The notes under the pieces: generated by a model | Databases searched by the model: none | Told to the model about the DNA's origin: nothing | Seen by the model: only the letters and a program-made list of their open reading frames with translations | NCBI GenBank assembly: GCA_902771635.1 | Contig: CACXXW010000029.1 | Location: 1-42,498, forward strand | Direction of reading: 5' to 3' | Length of the DNA: 42,498 nucleotides | Source of the DNA: an uncultured Bacteroidia bacterium | GTDB taxonomy: Bacteria; Bacteroidota; Bacteroidia; Bacteroidales; F082 | Shown: positions 15,393 through 24,200 of the stretch, piece after piece | Position numbering within the stretch: position 1 is the stretch's first letter | How the letters are laid out: each line of letters begins with the position of its first letter | Position numbers and translations under genes: made by a program

Positions 15393-18146
15393 ATGACTAC
15401 TTCTTCAAACACTAATTGGATTCTTTTCGGAAGAATGACTCTGTGGACGATTGTAATTCTTTCAATTTGTATTCTGTTTAAAGATAATATTGAAAATATA
15501 GTCGATGCATGGATTGTAAATCCAGTTTTTAATACTTGGAAGGATAATAATACATTACTGACTATGGGCGCATTATCAGTCCCAATAATTCTTTTGTACA
15601 TTCTTTTACGAAAGAAAATACAATCGGAAGGAATCTTTTCGAATCGGAGGACTTTGCTTTTTTATATTGCAGTTGTTTTGTTGTTCTTTCGTATTTCTGG
15701 TGACTATGATTACTATGGTTACAATTTAATAAAGTATCACGATGTTGTATTGATTGAAGTTTTTATAATTGAAATTATATTTATAATAATCCGTTGTCAT
15801 CGGAAGGATTATGAGGATCACTCATTAGTACCTGCAATTCCTTTTAGCACAGATGCTCCTACAACAAAGGATGATTTTGTCCGGAGTCATTTCGCAGAAA
15901 CAATAATAAACAAAATTAGAGCTACTAATAACTCTGATGAAGAGTCCAGTGCATTCACCATTCTATTAAGTGAGAAATATGGAGTGGGGAAATCGTCTTT
16001 TTTTAAAAGAATTGAAGACCAATGTGCGAACTTTAAAAACATTTGCTGTTTTTATTTTAGACCCTGGCTTTGTGATTCTGCAGACCTTATGACTTCCAAT
16101 TTTATCACTCGATTTCAGGAAAAGATAGGCGTTGATGATGAAACACTTTATAGAATGTTGGATATTTATGCCGATATTCTAAATGGCAAACCTTCAGGAA
16201 GAATAATAAATGCGATTGTTAAACACAAAGAACATTTGTCATTGGAAGAACAGCATGATAGAATTTCAGAAATATTACGCAAGAATAAGAAAAAGTATCT
16301 AGTACTAATAGATGATGTTGACAGATTACAATACAAAGAGCTTGTTGAATTGATTAAAATAATAAGGAATACAGCCGATTTTCCCAACGTTTTTTATCTG
16401 GTTGCAGCTGACAAAGATGCTATTGTGCAATCATTAAAGTTAAATGGCAAGATTGAGGATCCCGAACTATATCTTCAGAAGTTCTTTAATTATGAATTGT
16501 TGCTTCCTGCATGTGAATCTGGAGGTATGGATAACATATTATGTAACGAAATACAATTATTACTATCTCATTATGGGTTTCAAGAAATACAACAACAACT
16601 GATTATTAAAACTATAATAGGGAAGAAATTTGAGGTATTTGATGTTTTTAAAAATCCCAGAGAGATCAAGCGCTTTGTTAACCTATTGTCTGTCGAATTG
16701 GATTCACTTAATTCGGAAATAAAAAATAAAGACGGTGAAAATGCAGTGCTAGGTGACAAATACATTTGCATAGAGGATCTGATGAAATTAACATTAATTA
16801 AGTATTTGCGTCCTGATGTATATAAAATACTTCGAGATAACAATGCTCACTTTATATTGAGCATGAAAAAACCTTCAAAACAAATTATTATTGCGGAAGA
16901 TAATAAGGCCTTTTTCGGTAATGTATTCCAAAAGCGAAGCCCGCTAGGAAAACCTCAAAAAATTGAACTTGCATTAGATTTTATAGATTCTGATTCTCAA
17001 ATAGATACTAATGAAAAGTCGTATAATAGTTTTGCAGAAATTATTGATTCTTGCACACCAACTACAGAATTTATTGTAAAAGAATTGTTTATTGAGTTGT
17101 GGTCTGAGAATCGAGGAATTACAGATAAGCCTGCTATAAACAAGAATGACGAGTTTTTCAAGTATTTTGCTGGGCGATTTCGGCAAGATGAAGTAACATT
17201 TTATGAGGTTGAATCATTTATGAAAGAACCTGTGAAAAACAATGTTGATAGTTCTCCAGAATTTTTGCAATGGCTACAGGATTCTATTTATAAAAATAAA
17301 GCAGAATCAATTATTAATAAGGCTACACGGTTAAATGTTCCATATGAGAATAGATTTGAAGTAATTGTCAATGTTTTTACATGTGTTCGGAAAAAATATG
17401 AGTATGAAAAATTGCTTGATAATAGGTATAAACTATCTGACTCCTATGAAGAATGGAATGAAATAATTAGACTTTTATTGCGGAAAAATTTAGACTGCGA
17501 AGTACCTGATGAATTATATGACAGATTCCATTCGTTCTTCTCATCTACTACTAATTTTGAGGAATGTGCATTATTTTTAGAACAATTGGACGTATATATA
17601 TATTGGGAGACTCAAGAACCAGATAAACTAATCCCATGCGTGTTTTCAAGAGAGCAGTATAATGATTATTCTAGAATTATTATTGACAGGGCGTTTTCAG
17701 AAAGAATCTTGAAAGAACCATATAGCATAGAAACATTTGACCTTCATGTTTATCTAAAACGTGCAAATATAAAATATTGGATTGAGATAATATCAAGGTG
17801 TATTCGTGAATCTGATTACCCAATGGAATGGTTATATGGAGCTTTATATTGGGATGAACACAATAAAAAGTATTATTGGAATCCTTTCTTATGCAAATGT
17901 ATATATGGTGAAATGGAACTTGCTGATTCTATAGGTCTAATATTCGGAGAATTGCTTCCAGATGATTATAGAACTACTTTGAAACAATTACCATCTCCTT
18001 TCGAAAACAGAGGCTATGGGATCCCCGATAACGAAAGCCGTTTGTTTAATGATATTAAACAATGGCAACTTGAAGGTAATAATCATTTCCCGGCTCCAGA
18101 ATTGTTTTATATAGATTCCCTTCCATCCCTTTCAAATCCTATCTGA
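15393..18146 (+). CDS. Membrane-anchored KAP-family P-loop NTPase
   Basis: This 917-aa protein has four N-terminal hydrophobic segments (about 17-30, 55-72, 87-101, 117-133). A KAP NTPase domain follows: Walker A-like EKYGVGKSS (194-202; the first Gly of GxxxxGK is Glu here), FRPWLCDSAD (the KAP PW motif, about 222-231) and Walker B KYLVLIDDVDRL (301-312). The C-terminal ~550 residues are helical and unassigned. The KAP family includes animal Kidins220 and the phage-exclusion protein PifA, and bacterial members sit at membranes and often in defence islands. The gene is markedly AT-rich compared with the helicase and methyltransferase N-terminus, so it may have a different origin. Its membership of the same system is inferred from position only. 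Confidence 0.85.
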   Translation: MTTSSNTNWILFGRMTLWTIVILSICILFKDNIENIVDAWIVNPVFNTWKDNNTLLTMGALSVPIILLYILLRKKIQSEGIFSNRRTLLFYIAVVLLFFRISGDYDYYGYNLIKYHDVVLIEVFIIEIIFIIIRCHRKDYEDHSLVPAIPFSTDAPTTKDDFVRSHFAETIINKIRATNNSDEESSAFTILLSEKYGVGKSSFFKRIEDQCANFKNICCFYFRPWLCDSADLMTSNFITRFQEKIGVDDETLYRMLDIYADILNGKPSGRIINAIVKHKEHLSLEEQHDRISEILRKNKKKYLVLIDDVDRLQYKELVELIKIIRNTADFPNVFYLVAADKDAIVQSLKLNGKIEDPELYLQKFFNYELLLPACESGGMDNILCNEIQLLLSHYGFQEIQQQLIIKTIIGKKFEVFDVFKNPREIKRFVNLLSVELDSLNSEIKNKDGENAVLGDKYICIEDLMKLTLIKYLRPDVYKILRDNNAHFILSMKKPSKQIIIAEDNKAFFGNVFQKRSPLGKPQKIELALDFIDSDSQIDTNEKSYNSFAEIIDSCTPTTEFIVKELFIELWSENRGITDKPAINKNDEFFKYFAGRFRQDEVTFYEVESFMKEPVKNNVDSSPEFLQWLQDSIYKNKAESIINKATRLNVPYENRFEVIVNVFTCVRKKYEYEKLLDNRYKLSDSYEEWNEIIRLLLRKNLDCEVPDELYDRFHSFFSSTTNFEECALFLEQLDVYIYWETQEPDKLIPCVFSREQYNDYSRIIIDRAFSERILKEPYSIETFDLHVYLKRANIKYWIEIISRCIRESDYPMEWLYGALYWDEHNKKYYWNPFLCKCIYGEMELADSIGLIFGELLPDDYRTTLKQLPSPFENRGYGIPDNESRLFNDIKQWQLEGNNHFPAPELFYIDSLPSLSNPI

Positions 18147-18357
18147 ATCATTGCGCAAATAATTATTTATACCAAAACTCAAAGCGTTCTGCAAACCGGG
18201 GTGGGGAACCTTACTGTTTCGCTTTTTCGACTGCCTATTAATTGCTACTTTCTGGCAACTGAGATAGGTTTGCTATTTCGAGTGAGGAGAGTGTTTGCAG
18301 TTGCTTAAAGTTATCAATTCCTTTATGTTTCTTGCTCAACCTTGATTTTGCATATTT
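18147..18357. other. Spacer between convergent genes with inverted repeat arms
   Basis: The spacer contains CTGCAAAC (18189-18196) and its complement GTTTGCAG (18293-18300) with weaker internal pairings (CCTAT/ATAGG). A larger fold is possible, but the loop bases of the structured RNA family are not clearly present. No gene is seen. Confidence 0.3.
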
Positions 18358-19068
18358 TTATCGTTTCAGCACAAAAATAGTATTATTTGTCTTGCCATTG
18401 CTATTCAGTCCTTCATGCTTTTCTTTGAGCATTTCTTTGAACTTGTCACAAACTACTTCTTGTCCTATTTTGCATAAGACTTGCACACAATAATCCAACT
18501 CTTTTAAAAACTTGTTGTGTAACCGCTGTTTGTTGCCCCATGGGTCGTCACAACATTTCCAAATTTCACCTTTAATGGAAGTCAACAAACAAGAATAGAA
18601 ATCCGCCAAAGTCACGACATTGATTACATTCAATGCCGTATCAAGGTTCAACACTTGTTTTATGGCTTGCTTCAACCGCTCGTCATGTATTAGGTCTTTT
18701 TCTATCTCTATAATCTCTTTGGGCGAGAGATTGAGTAGGTGCTTGCATGACGGACAATCATCTTCCGAGCGGGCAAGGACCCAATACGTTTTTACATTGT
18801 TCACGAAGTTACAAACTTCAACAAATGCTTGCTTTGGAATGTCATATTTAGATGAAATGACTTCATTACAGTTTTGAATAACCCATTTTATATATGAGAA
18901 ACTGATGTCCAAACTTTCCTCAATCCATCTCTCCACTTCTCTACAAAAATCTCTTATGTTATCATTGACATTTTGAGACAATGGGGCGAAAGAATATTTC
19001 ATCTGCATATCAATCAGTTTCGTGACTAATCCTTCCGCATTACCTTTAAATACAATAAAGTTCATCAT
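18358..19068 (-). CDS. Cysteine-containing protein of unknown function at the edge of the defence island
   Basis: This is a 236-aa, mostly helical soluble protein without signal peptide or membrane segment. Cysteines include a DDCPSC pair (near the middle) and scattered others (CREVERW, WKCCDDPW, CVQVLCK), which might bind metal; that is inference. Charged helices dominate the C-terminal half. I recognise no family. The start at 19068 (MMNFIVFKG) is chosen because a -7 box lies at 19084-19092, so the 26 codons that remain open further upstream would not be transcribed. It is convergent with the KAP gene. Confidence 0.65.
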   Translation of the reverse strand: MMNFIVFKGNAEGLVTKLIDMQMKYSFAPLSQNVNDNIRDFCREVERWIEESLDISFSYIKWVIQNCNEVISSKYDIPKQAFVEVCNFVNNVKTYWVLARSEDDCPSCKHLLNLSPKEIIEIEKDLIHDERLKQAIKQVLNLDTALNVINVVTLADFYSCLLTSIKGEIWKCCDDPWGNKQRLHNKFLKELDYCVQVLCKIGQEVVCDKFKEMLKEKHEGLNSNGKTNNTIFVLKR

Positions 19069-19083
19069 GTTTTGTATGTTTTT

Positions 19084-19092
19084 GCAAAGATA
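19084..19092 (-). promoter_or_regulatory. -7 promoter box of the cysteine-containing protein gene
   Basis: The minus strand reads TATCTTTGC, a good TAnnTTTG match 15 nt before the ATG at 19068. Confidence 0.6.
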
Positions 19093-19304
19093 ACAATAAA
19101 AATTGAATACCACAATAGTCTGCTCCTCTCGCAAGTTAAGTTCCAAATTTTCATACCTTTTTCACCATTGTTTCGCCCCTTTCTTCTACATTTGTAATGC
19201 GGAAGTGGAGAACATGAGCATTTGTAATGCGAAAACGAGCAATTGCTGCTGCGTGATTAATGGGAAATTCGTGGTTCATTTACGGCAATTCGTGTTTGTT
19301 GTGT

Positions 19305-19598
19305 TTAGCATTCCAGCTCCTCCCTTTTCATTTTCAGTTTTTCCAACTCCTTTTTCACCATCGTTTCAACAAACTCTTTACCCCATTCCTTACCGTTGTC
19401 ATCGATATAGGGCTAAGGCGTAATCTGTTTTTTCCAATAGGCTATCGCAAGGTCTGCTGATTCCTTTAGTTCGTTTTCTGAAATAAGCATAGTTCCTCCA
19501 CCAATGTTGTTACCCCACCAAATGAGAAGTTTAAGAGCGGAGTTTGAGCAACGCGCCATCGTTGCTTCGTAAGTCAATAATTCAAGTTCTCGTGCCAT
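19305..19598 (-). pseudogene. Small protein gene interrupted by an in-frame TAG
   Basis: From the ATG at 19598 the frame reads 61 codons (MARELELLTYEATMARC ... LAIAYWKKQITP), meets TAG at 19413-19415, and continues in the same frame for 35 codons (PYIDDNGKEWGKEFVETMVKK ... KMKREELEC) to TAA at 19305-19307. The continuation has good coding character: amphipathic, rich in K and E. A single nonsense change, for example from a CAG Gln codon, explains it. Amber is used as a normal stop elsewhere in this window, so recoding is unlikely. No family recognised. It has its own promoter and an iterated dyad upstream. The shorter 61-aa product could still be functional. Confidence 0.6.
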
Positions 19599-19613
19599 AT
19601 ATACTTTTTTTTT

Positions 19614-19711
19614 GCAAAAGTACCCACAAGTGACTTTTGGTACTAGCTAATACCAAATATTCAAATAATATACAGTAAATCATGGAATTAAGACTGGTAC
19701 TTGCGAGTACC
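19614..19711 (-). promoter_or_regulatory. Promoter with repeated GGTACT/AGTACC dyads
   Basis: The -7 box TACTTTTGC lies on the minus strand at 19614-19622. AGTACC hexamers occur at 19619-19624, 19639-19644 (as GGTACT), 19649-19654 (AATACC), 19696-19701 and 19706-19711. They form two dyads, GGTACT-AGCT-AATACC and GGTACT-TGCG-AGTACC, with centres 57 bp apart. The first site overlaps the -7 box, as expected of operators; the regulator is unknown. Confidence 0.5.
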
Positions 19712-19725
19712 ATCACCCCGTCTTT

Positions 19726-19812
19726 TCACCTCCACTCTCCTTTCAGTTTCTCCCAATCCTTTTTCACCTTTAATTTGGGGTCGTTGTCGTAACATGGTTT
19801 TAAGTTTTTGAA
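19726..19812 (-). pseudogene. C-terminal relic of a small gene
   Basis: A 28-codon open stretch ends at TGA 19726-19728 and reads PCYDNDPKLKVKKDWEKLKG. It is similar in style (DND..., W, KLK) to the end of the amber-interrupted gene next to it, and has no start codon. It may be the tail of a lost paralogue; the call is weak. Confidence 0.25.
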
Positions 19813-19843
19813 CTAAAAAGTGCCATTATTGGCATTTTTTAGT
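19812..19843. terminator. Terminator-like hairpin containing the TGCCATTATTGGCA dyad
   Basis: ACTAAAAA-G-TGCCA-TTAT-TGGCA-T-TTTTTAGT forms a stem interrupted only by one G-T pair (19820/19835), and ends in a T run. It works as a bidirectional terminator on paper. Its 14-bp centre recurs in inverse sense at 19896-19909. Confidence 0.55.
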
Positions 19844-19874
19844 CATAAACAGTTGGCCGATTGATATTATTTAT

Positions 19875-19909
19875 TACTTTTGCATTACCAATAATTGCCA
19901 ATAATGGCA
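19875..19909 (+). promoter_or_regulatory. Promoter of ATPase relic 2 with TGCCAATAATGGCA operator-like dyad
   Basis: The -7 box TACTTTTGC is at 19875-19883. A 14-bp dyad TGCCAATAATGGCA lies at 19896-19909 between the expected transcription start and the ATG, and its inverse copy is at 19821-19834, so the two sites bracket the promoter. Confidence 0.55.
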
Positions 19910-19924
19910 TAATTTAGGAATGAG

Positions 19925-20532
19925 ATGGTGGAAATTAAAAGAGACAGATATCTTCAACAGCTGATAGAAAGCCGTCAGAACGGTCTCGTCAAAGTGGTTA
20001 CGGGAATCCGCAGGTGTGGCAAATCGTATCTCTTGGCTATCTGTTGGAATCATTTCTTGTCAACAAGGCCATTCGCTATGATATCAAAGGCAAAAAGTAT
20101 ATCAACACGCTTTCAAAGTATTATTTCTCTGACATAGGTTTGAGAAATGCCATTCTCAATATGCGCCAACAAGAGGAATCGCATATCATGGAGAATATCA
20201 TTTACAACGAACTGATTACCCGGGGCTACAATGTGGATGTCGGGATGGTAGAGATAAAAAAGCAGGACAAGGATGGGAAATGGATTCGTGTCCAGCTTGA
20301 AGTTGATTTTATTGCCAACCTCGGAAGCAAAAAGTATTATGTGCAATCGGCTTTGTCAATCCCTGATAGAGAAAAGGAAATACAAGAATCCCGTTCGCTA
20401 ACAAACATCAATGATTCATTCAAGAAGGTTATTGTTGTCAAAGAGCACATCATGCCGCGCAGAAACGAAGATGGGATACTCACTATTGGGCTGTTCGATT
20501 TTCTCCTCAAGGAGGATAGTTTAGACATGTAA
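19925..20532 (+). pseudogene. AAA ATPase with DUF4143 domain, large internal deletion
   Basis: This is the second relic of the family seen at 7158-8347. The start (MVEIKRDRYLQQLI) and Walker A (VTGIRRCGKSYLL) are intact. The sequence then jumps, out of frame, to GYLLESFLVNKAIRYDIKGKKY, which in relic 1 lies about 190 codons further on. The rest of the C-terminal domain follows (IRVQLEVDFIANLGSKKYYVQSA, TNINDSFKKVIV) and ends normally at 20532. A short TATCT repeat at the join is consistent with a deletion between microhomologies. Walker B, sensor and central domain are gone, so it cannot be a working ATPase. It is convergent with the truncated acetyltransferase. Confidence 0.9.
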
Positions 20533-21103
20533 CGGACCTACCGACCCTCTCCTCAATACACTGGAACGAGATGGGCAAAGTCGTTTTGAACAACCCTTGA
20601 TGGTATTTGCCCCATGCCAAGAAGGGATTGGTGAACAGCTCGGAATAGACACTTACCACGCCGTCAATCTCGCATTCTGCCAAGGCAGAGGTGTCGATAG
20701 CCATATAGTTGTCACCAAGAAGGTGGTCTTCGTTTGTTTCGTTGACCTGGCGCGTCAAGCGCAAATAATCTTCGTTGAACTGGCGAAGGTCCGCTGAAAA
20801 CGGGATGTCACAAAGGCGGGCATCGCCGCTCATGGTCTTCACGACGGTCATCACTGCCAGACGGTCGTACAGCCATAAGTGCGCTCCTGCAGGAAGTGTA
20901 TAGAACTCCTGAATGCCGCTGGCCGCTTGACCGATACACCAGCACATCAGCATGTTCGTCTTCATCCCGTTTCGTTTGGCAAACTTGACCAGCCTGCTGA
21001 CATCAAAGGTTTTGACTATCGTCACTTTCGGCATGCCAGCCGTTTTCCACAGCTCAAACGCCCGTCCGCGCGGTGATTCTTTAGGATCAATTTCTTTCTT
21101 CAT
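20507..21103 (-). pseudogene. Chloramphenicol acetyltransferase-like (CatA family) gene, 3' end lost
   Basis: A trimeric CAT-fold acetyltransferase by family: RGRAFELWKTAGMPKVTIVKTFDV, MLMCWCIGQAASGIQEFYTL, and the C-terminal part up to LFKTTLPISFQ. Intact family members continue with the catalytic His motif HHxxxDG and about 25 more residues. Here the sequence after ISFQ changes to an unrelated tail (CIEERVGRSVTCLNYPP) that runs into the ATPase relic. Without the catalytic His the protein should be inactive. The ATG at 21103 (MKKEIDPKESPRG) matches the family start; 28 upstream open codons translate a dispersed repeat. Confidence 0.85.
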
Positions 21104-21118
21104 TGCTGTTGTTTTGCC

Positions 21119-21127
21119 GCAAAGGTA
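21119..21127 (-). promoter_or_regulatory. -7 promoter box of the CatA-like gene
   Basis: The minus strand reads TACCTTTGC, 16 nt upstream of the ATG at 21103. Confidence 0.6.
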
Positions 21128-21130
21128 CAA

Positions 21131-21170
21131 AAAATCCGCAACCCAAACCTTCGCTTGAATTGCGGATTGT
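21131..21170. repeat. Dispersed palindromic repeat, family A, copy 1
   Basis: AATCCGCAA (21133-21141) pairs with TTGCGGATT (21160-21168) around the centre CCCAAACCTTCGCTTGAA. It lies between the surface-protein stop and the CatA-like promoter. Other copies are at 26045, 30760, 34268 and 38807. Confidence 0.8.
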
Positions 21171-21207
21171 TTTGTTGGCAGTTCCAATGTTCTACCGCTT
21201 GATGTAG

Positions 21208-24200
21208 TTATTTTTTAGCGGCAAACACCAGCTTAAAGCGGCTCTCATCATCTTGGGTAGTAGCTTTGAAGCTGTAGCTCGGAGCTTGCAGCAGGTCAAT
21301 GTCAGCGCCTGTCATACAATCAATAAGGTGCAGATAGTCCATCTCTATGCCTTCAAGGTTGAAGCTGAGGATGTATTCGTTGTCCTCCTTGGCCTTGAAG
21401 TTCAGTGGCATTTCGCCTTGCTTGTCGCTATAAGCGATGGCGTAGTCATCGTTGCCTTGAGAGATGTAAATCTCGGCATTGTCGCCATAACGGAACTTGG
21501 GCAGTGCAGCGTTTTCGTTGAAACTCACAATGGCTTTGTCGATGGTTAAGGTCCCTGAGCTTGTCGAAGGGCCGACCTTAGCTGACGGCGTTTCGACAGG
21601 CTCAACGACCTGACTTAACGTAATCTGAATGCTACCTTGGTTGGCATTCTGTTGCTGAGTGCCCTTGGTAAGGGTCACTGTTCCGGCTTCATTGGCCTTG
21701 ATGACGATGCCCGTGCAAGGAGCAATGGGGTAAGCGGCATAGTTTTCAACCGCTTCAACGGCTGTTCCTTCAGCGTTCATCTTGTAGAATGAACGGTCAG
21801 CATAGACATTGCAAACAAACGGATTGCCTATAAGGTTCCAACCAGCGGAAACGCTCACTTCATTGCTGCCGTTAGCTTCGCTGTAGGGTTTGAGTTCGCC
21901 TGAGAACCTAAGTGAAACTGTTCTTTTGTTCGCGTATAAATACCCGGTACCATTTTCCAAGACAAAATCTTCATCGTCGACTTTGGCATTTTCCCATCTG
22001 GTACCTTTGAGTCGATACAAGTCAAAATTAATTCCAATTAAATGACTGATAACCTCCGGATCGATGCCGTTTTCAGCCACAATCGGGGAAGCAATGAAAT
22101 GCCAACCATTGTTGTCGCTTAACCAAGAATTTCCCACGCCCGTGATTTCCTTCTTCACCGTGGCTGTGAGTCCTGCATTGCCGTGGACGAGTTGACCGCC
22201 GTCTTCAATGGTGAGGGTGTACCCGTTGTCGACCAAAACCGCACCTGCCACAGCCACGCAACCGCTTGGAATGGTTGCATTGGCTCGGATGACGACGTTG
22301 TTGCTGGCGGTAGGTAATCCTCCTTCTTTCCAGTTGTCTGGATTGTTCCAGTTGCCTGCTATGATGAAATAGAAAGGTTTGGAAGGAGCGTAATATTGTC
22401 CCTCATAATAAATGCCATTTTCATAGAAAGAAGCAAAAAGATTGTCTTCAAGATGTTCGCCAATGTCTGATGGCATTAAGGCATAGGTGTAGGCTTGGAA
22501 GCCTTGTTCCGCACCAAGAGGGTTAACATAAAAGACCTTATCGCAGCTTATTCCACCACGGGCGATAGTGCTGTTATTTGTATCGTCCAGGGCCAAATCA
22601 ATAAGGAAAGGCATAAAGAGACATTCCTTGACATAAAGGGTGTATCCTGCGGCAACTTCACCTACGAAACCGCCTACGGCTTTGGCATTCGGGCCCACGA
22701 ATTGCCCCTTGAAGATACAGCGCAAAATCCCAGTGCCTTCGCCGCCACATTCAACGGCCTCCCCCACGAAACCGCCGTAGTAACCAAAGCCGTCATAGAT
22801 GTTACCAATCGTCGAATGGATGCTGACGCTGTTGACACAATCTTTAATGCTCCAAGCACCATTGGCTTGCGCTACCAAGCCGCCAGCGTATTGATCATGG
22901 ATATAAATGCTGCCGGCGATGTTCAGTTTCTCGATGGTTGCGCCGTCGATGTAGCGGAATGGGGCACAATAATCATAATTAAAGGGTTCCTCTTCTGTGC
23001 CGTAATTGAAGGTGAGGGTCTTTTGTTCCGCGCTCGAGAAGGTGCCTGTAAACGGGTGTTCGCTTGTGCCCACCATTGTCGAAACGGTGATGTCGGCAGT
23101 GAGGCTGACATACTTGCCACTGTAGGTGTTGCCTTGATTGACCGTATTGGCAAATACTTCCCAGTCTTGGGTGGATGCGATAATGAAAGGATCTTCAGCG
23201 GTGCCACTACCGGGAAGACGAACCACGGTGAATGCATGCGTCTTGGAGCCAAAACAGTTGCCGCCTTCCACGGAACTGATAATTAAGGTGTAGTTGCCAG
23301 ATGCTGTCAGTTCTTCAACAATGTTGTTCTCAGCATCATAGATGGTTAGCGTGTAGTCGGTTTCCAGATTCAAAGTGTGGCCGTAGGCATCCTTTAAGGT
23401 GGGGTTGACGCTGATGGCATTGCCATCGCCGTAATAGGTGCTTTCAAGGTTAGTGATGGTTATCGCGCTGTAATACATCTCGCCATCAATCGGGGTGTGC
23501 TTGCGGTAGATTTCGTTCTCGCTGGTTTGAGTCGAGCAAGGTTGGCCTTGGACGGTACCTAAAGCGGTGGTGTAGAAAGCCATATCCCCCCTATACAGGT
23601 CAAAACCGCCTTTCGTAACAAAGGTACAGCTCCCGTCTTCGCCCACGGTAATGTTTGTAGGCACAAAGAAGCTATCATTAACCTGTACATGGCCGTAAGC
23701 CATACCTCTGCAGTCGCCGATGCCGACAAAACCACCCACCTTCGTTGTGTTTGGGCCAAGCAAACTGCCGTTGAAAACACAGCCGATGATTTGGCTGGTT
23801 TGCTGTGTACAATCAACGTATCCCATAAAGCCGCCATGGCAGCCTTGTCCTGCGTAAGTCGAATGAATGTTGATGCTGCTGAGGCAGTCTTGAATGATAT
23901 TGTTCTGGCTCTCGGCGACAAAGCCGGCAGCGTATCTTCTGGCGGTGTAGATGTCGCCCACCACGGTAAGGTTGGTGATGATCGCGTTCTTGGCACTATG
24001 GAAGGGAGCGCAGTAGTCCTCATTGAAAGGCTCGCTTTCGGTACCACAGTTGAAAGTCAGCGTGTGACCGTCGCCATTGAAGTTGCCCGCAAAAAACCTG
24101 TTGAAATGGTAATCATTGCTGGTACCCACCATCGTGGTGACGCTGATGTCGGCGCCAAGTTTGAGGTATTGCCCGCTGAAATTCCGTTCTTGCGCCACTT

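Noticed and set aside
18189..18300. A third copy of the structured RNA
   Set aside because: There are 8-bp outer arms and some internal pairings, but the AA/GCC and ATT...A/GGCA loops are not found in the right order on either strand.
21104..21187. N-terminal extension of the CatA-like protein
   Set aside because: The peptide (SAIQAKVWVADF type) is the translation of a family A repeat and lies upstream of the promoter box.
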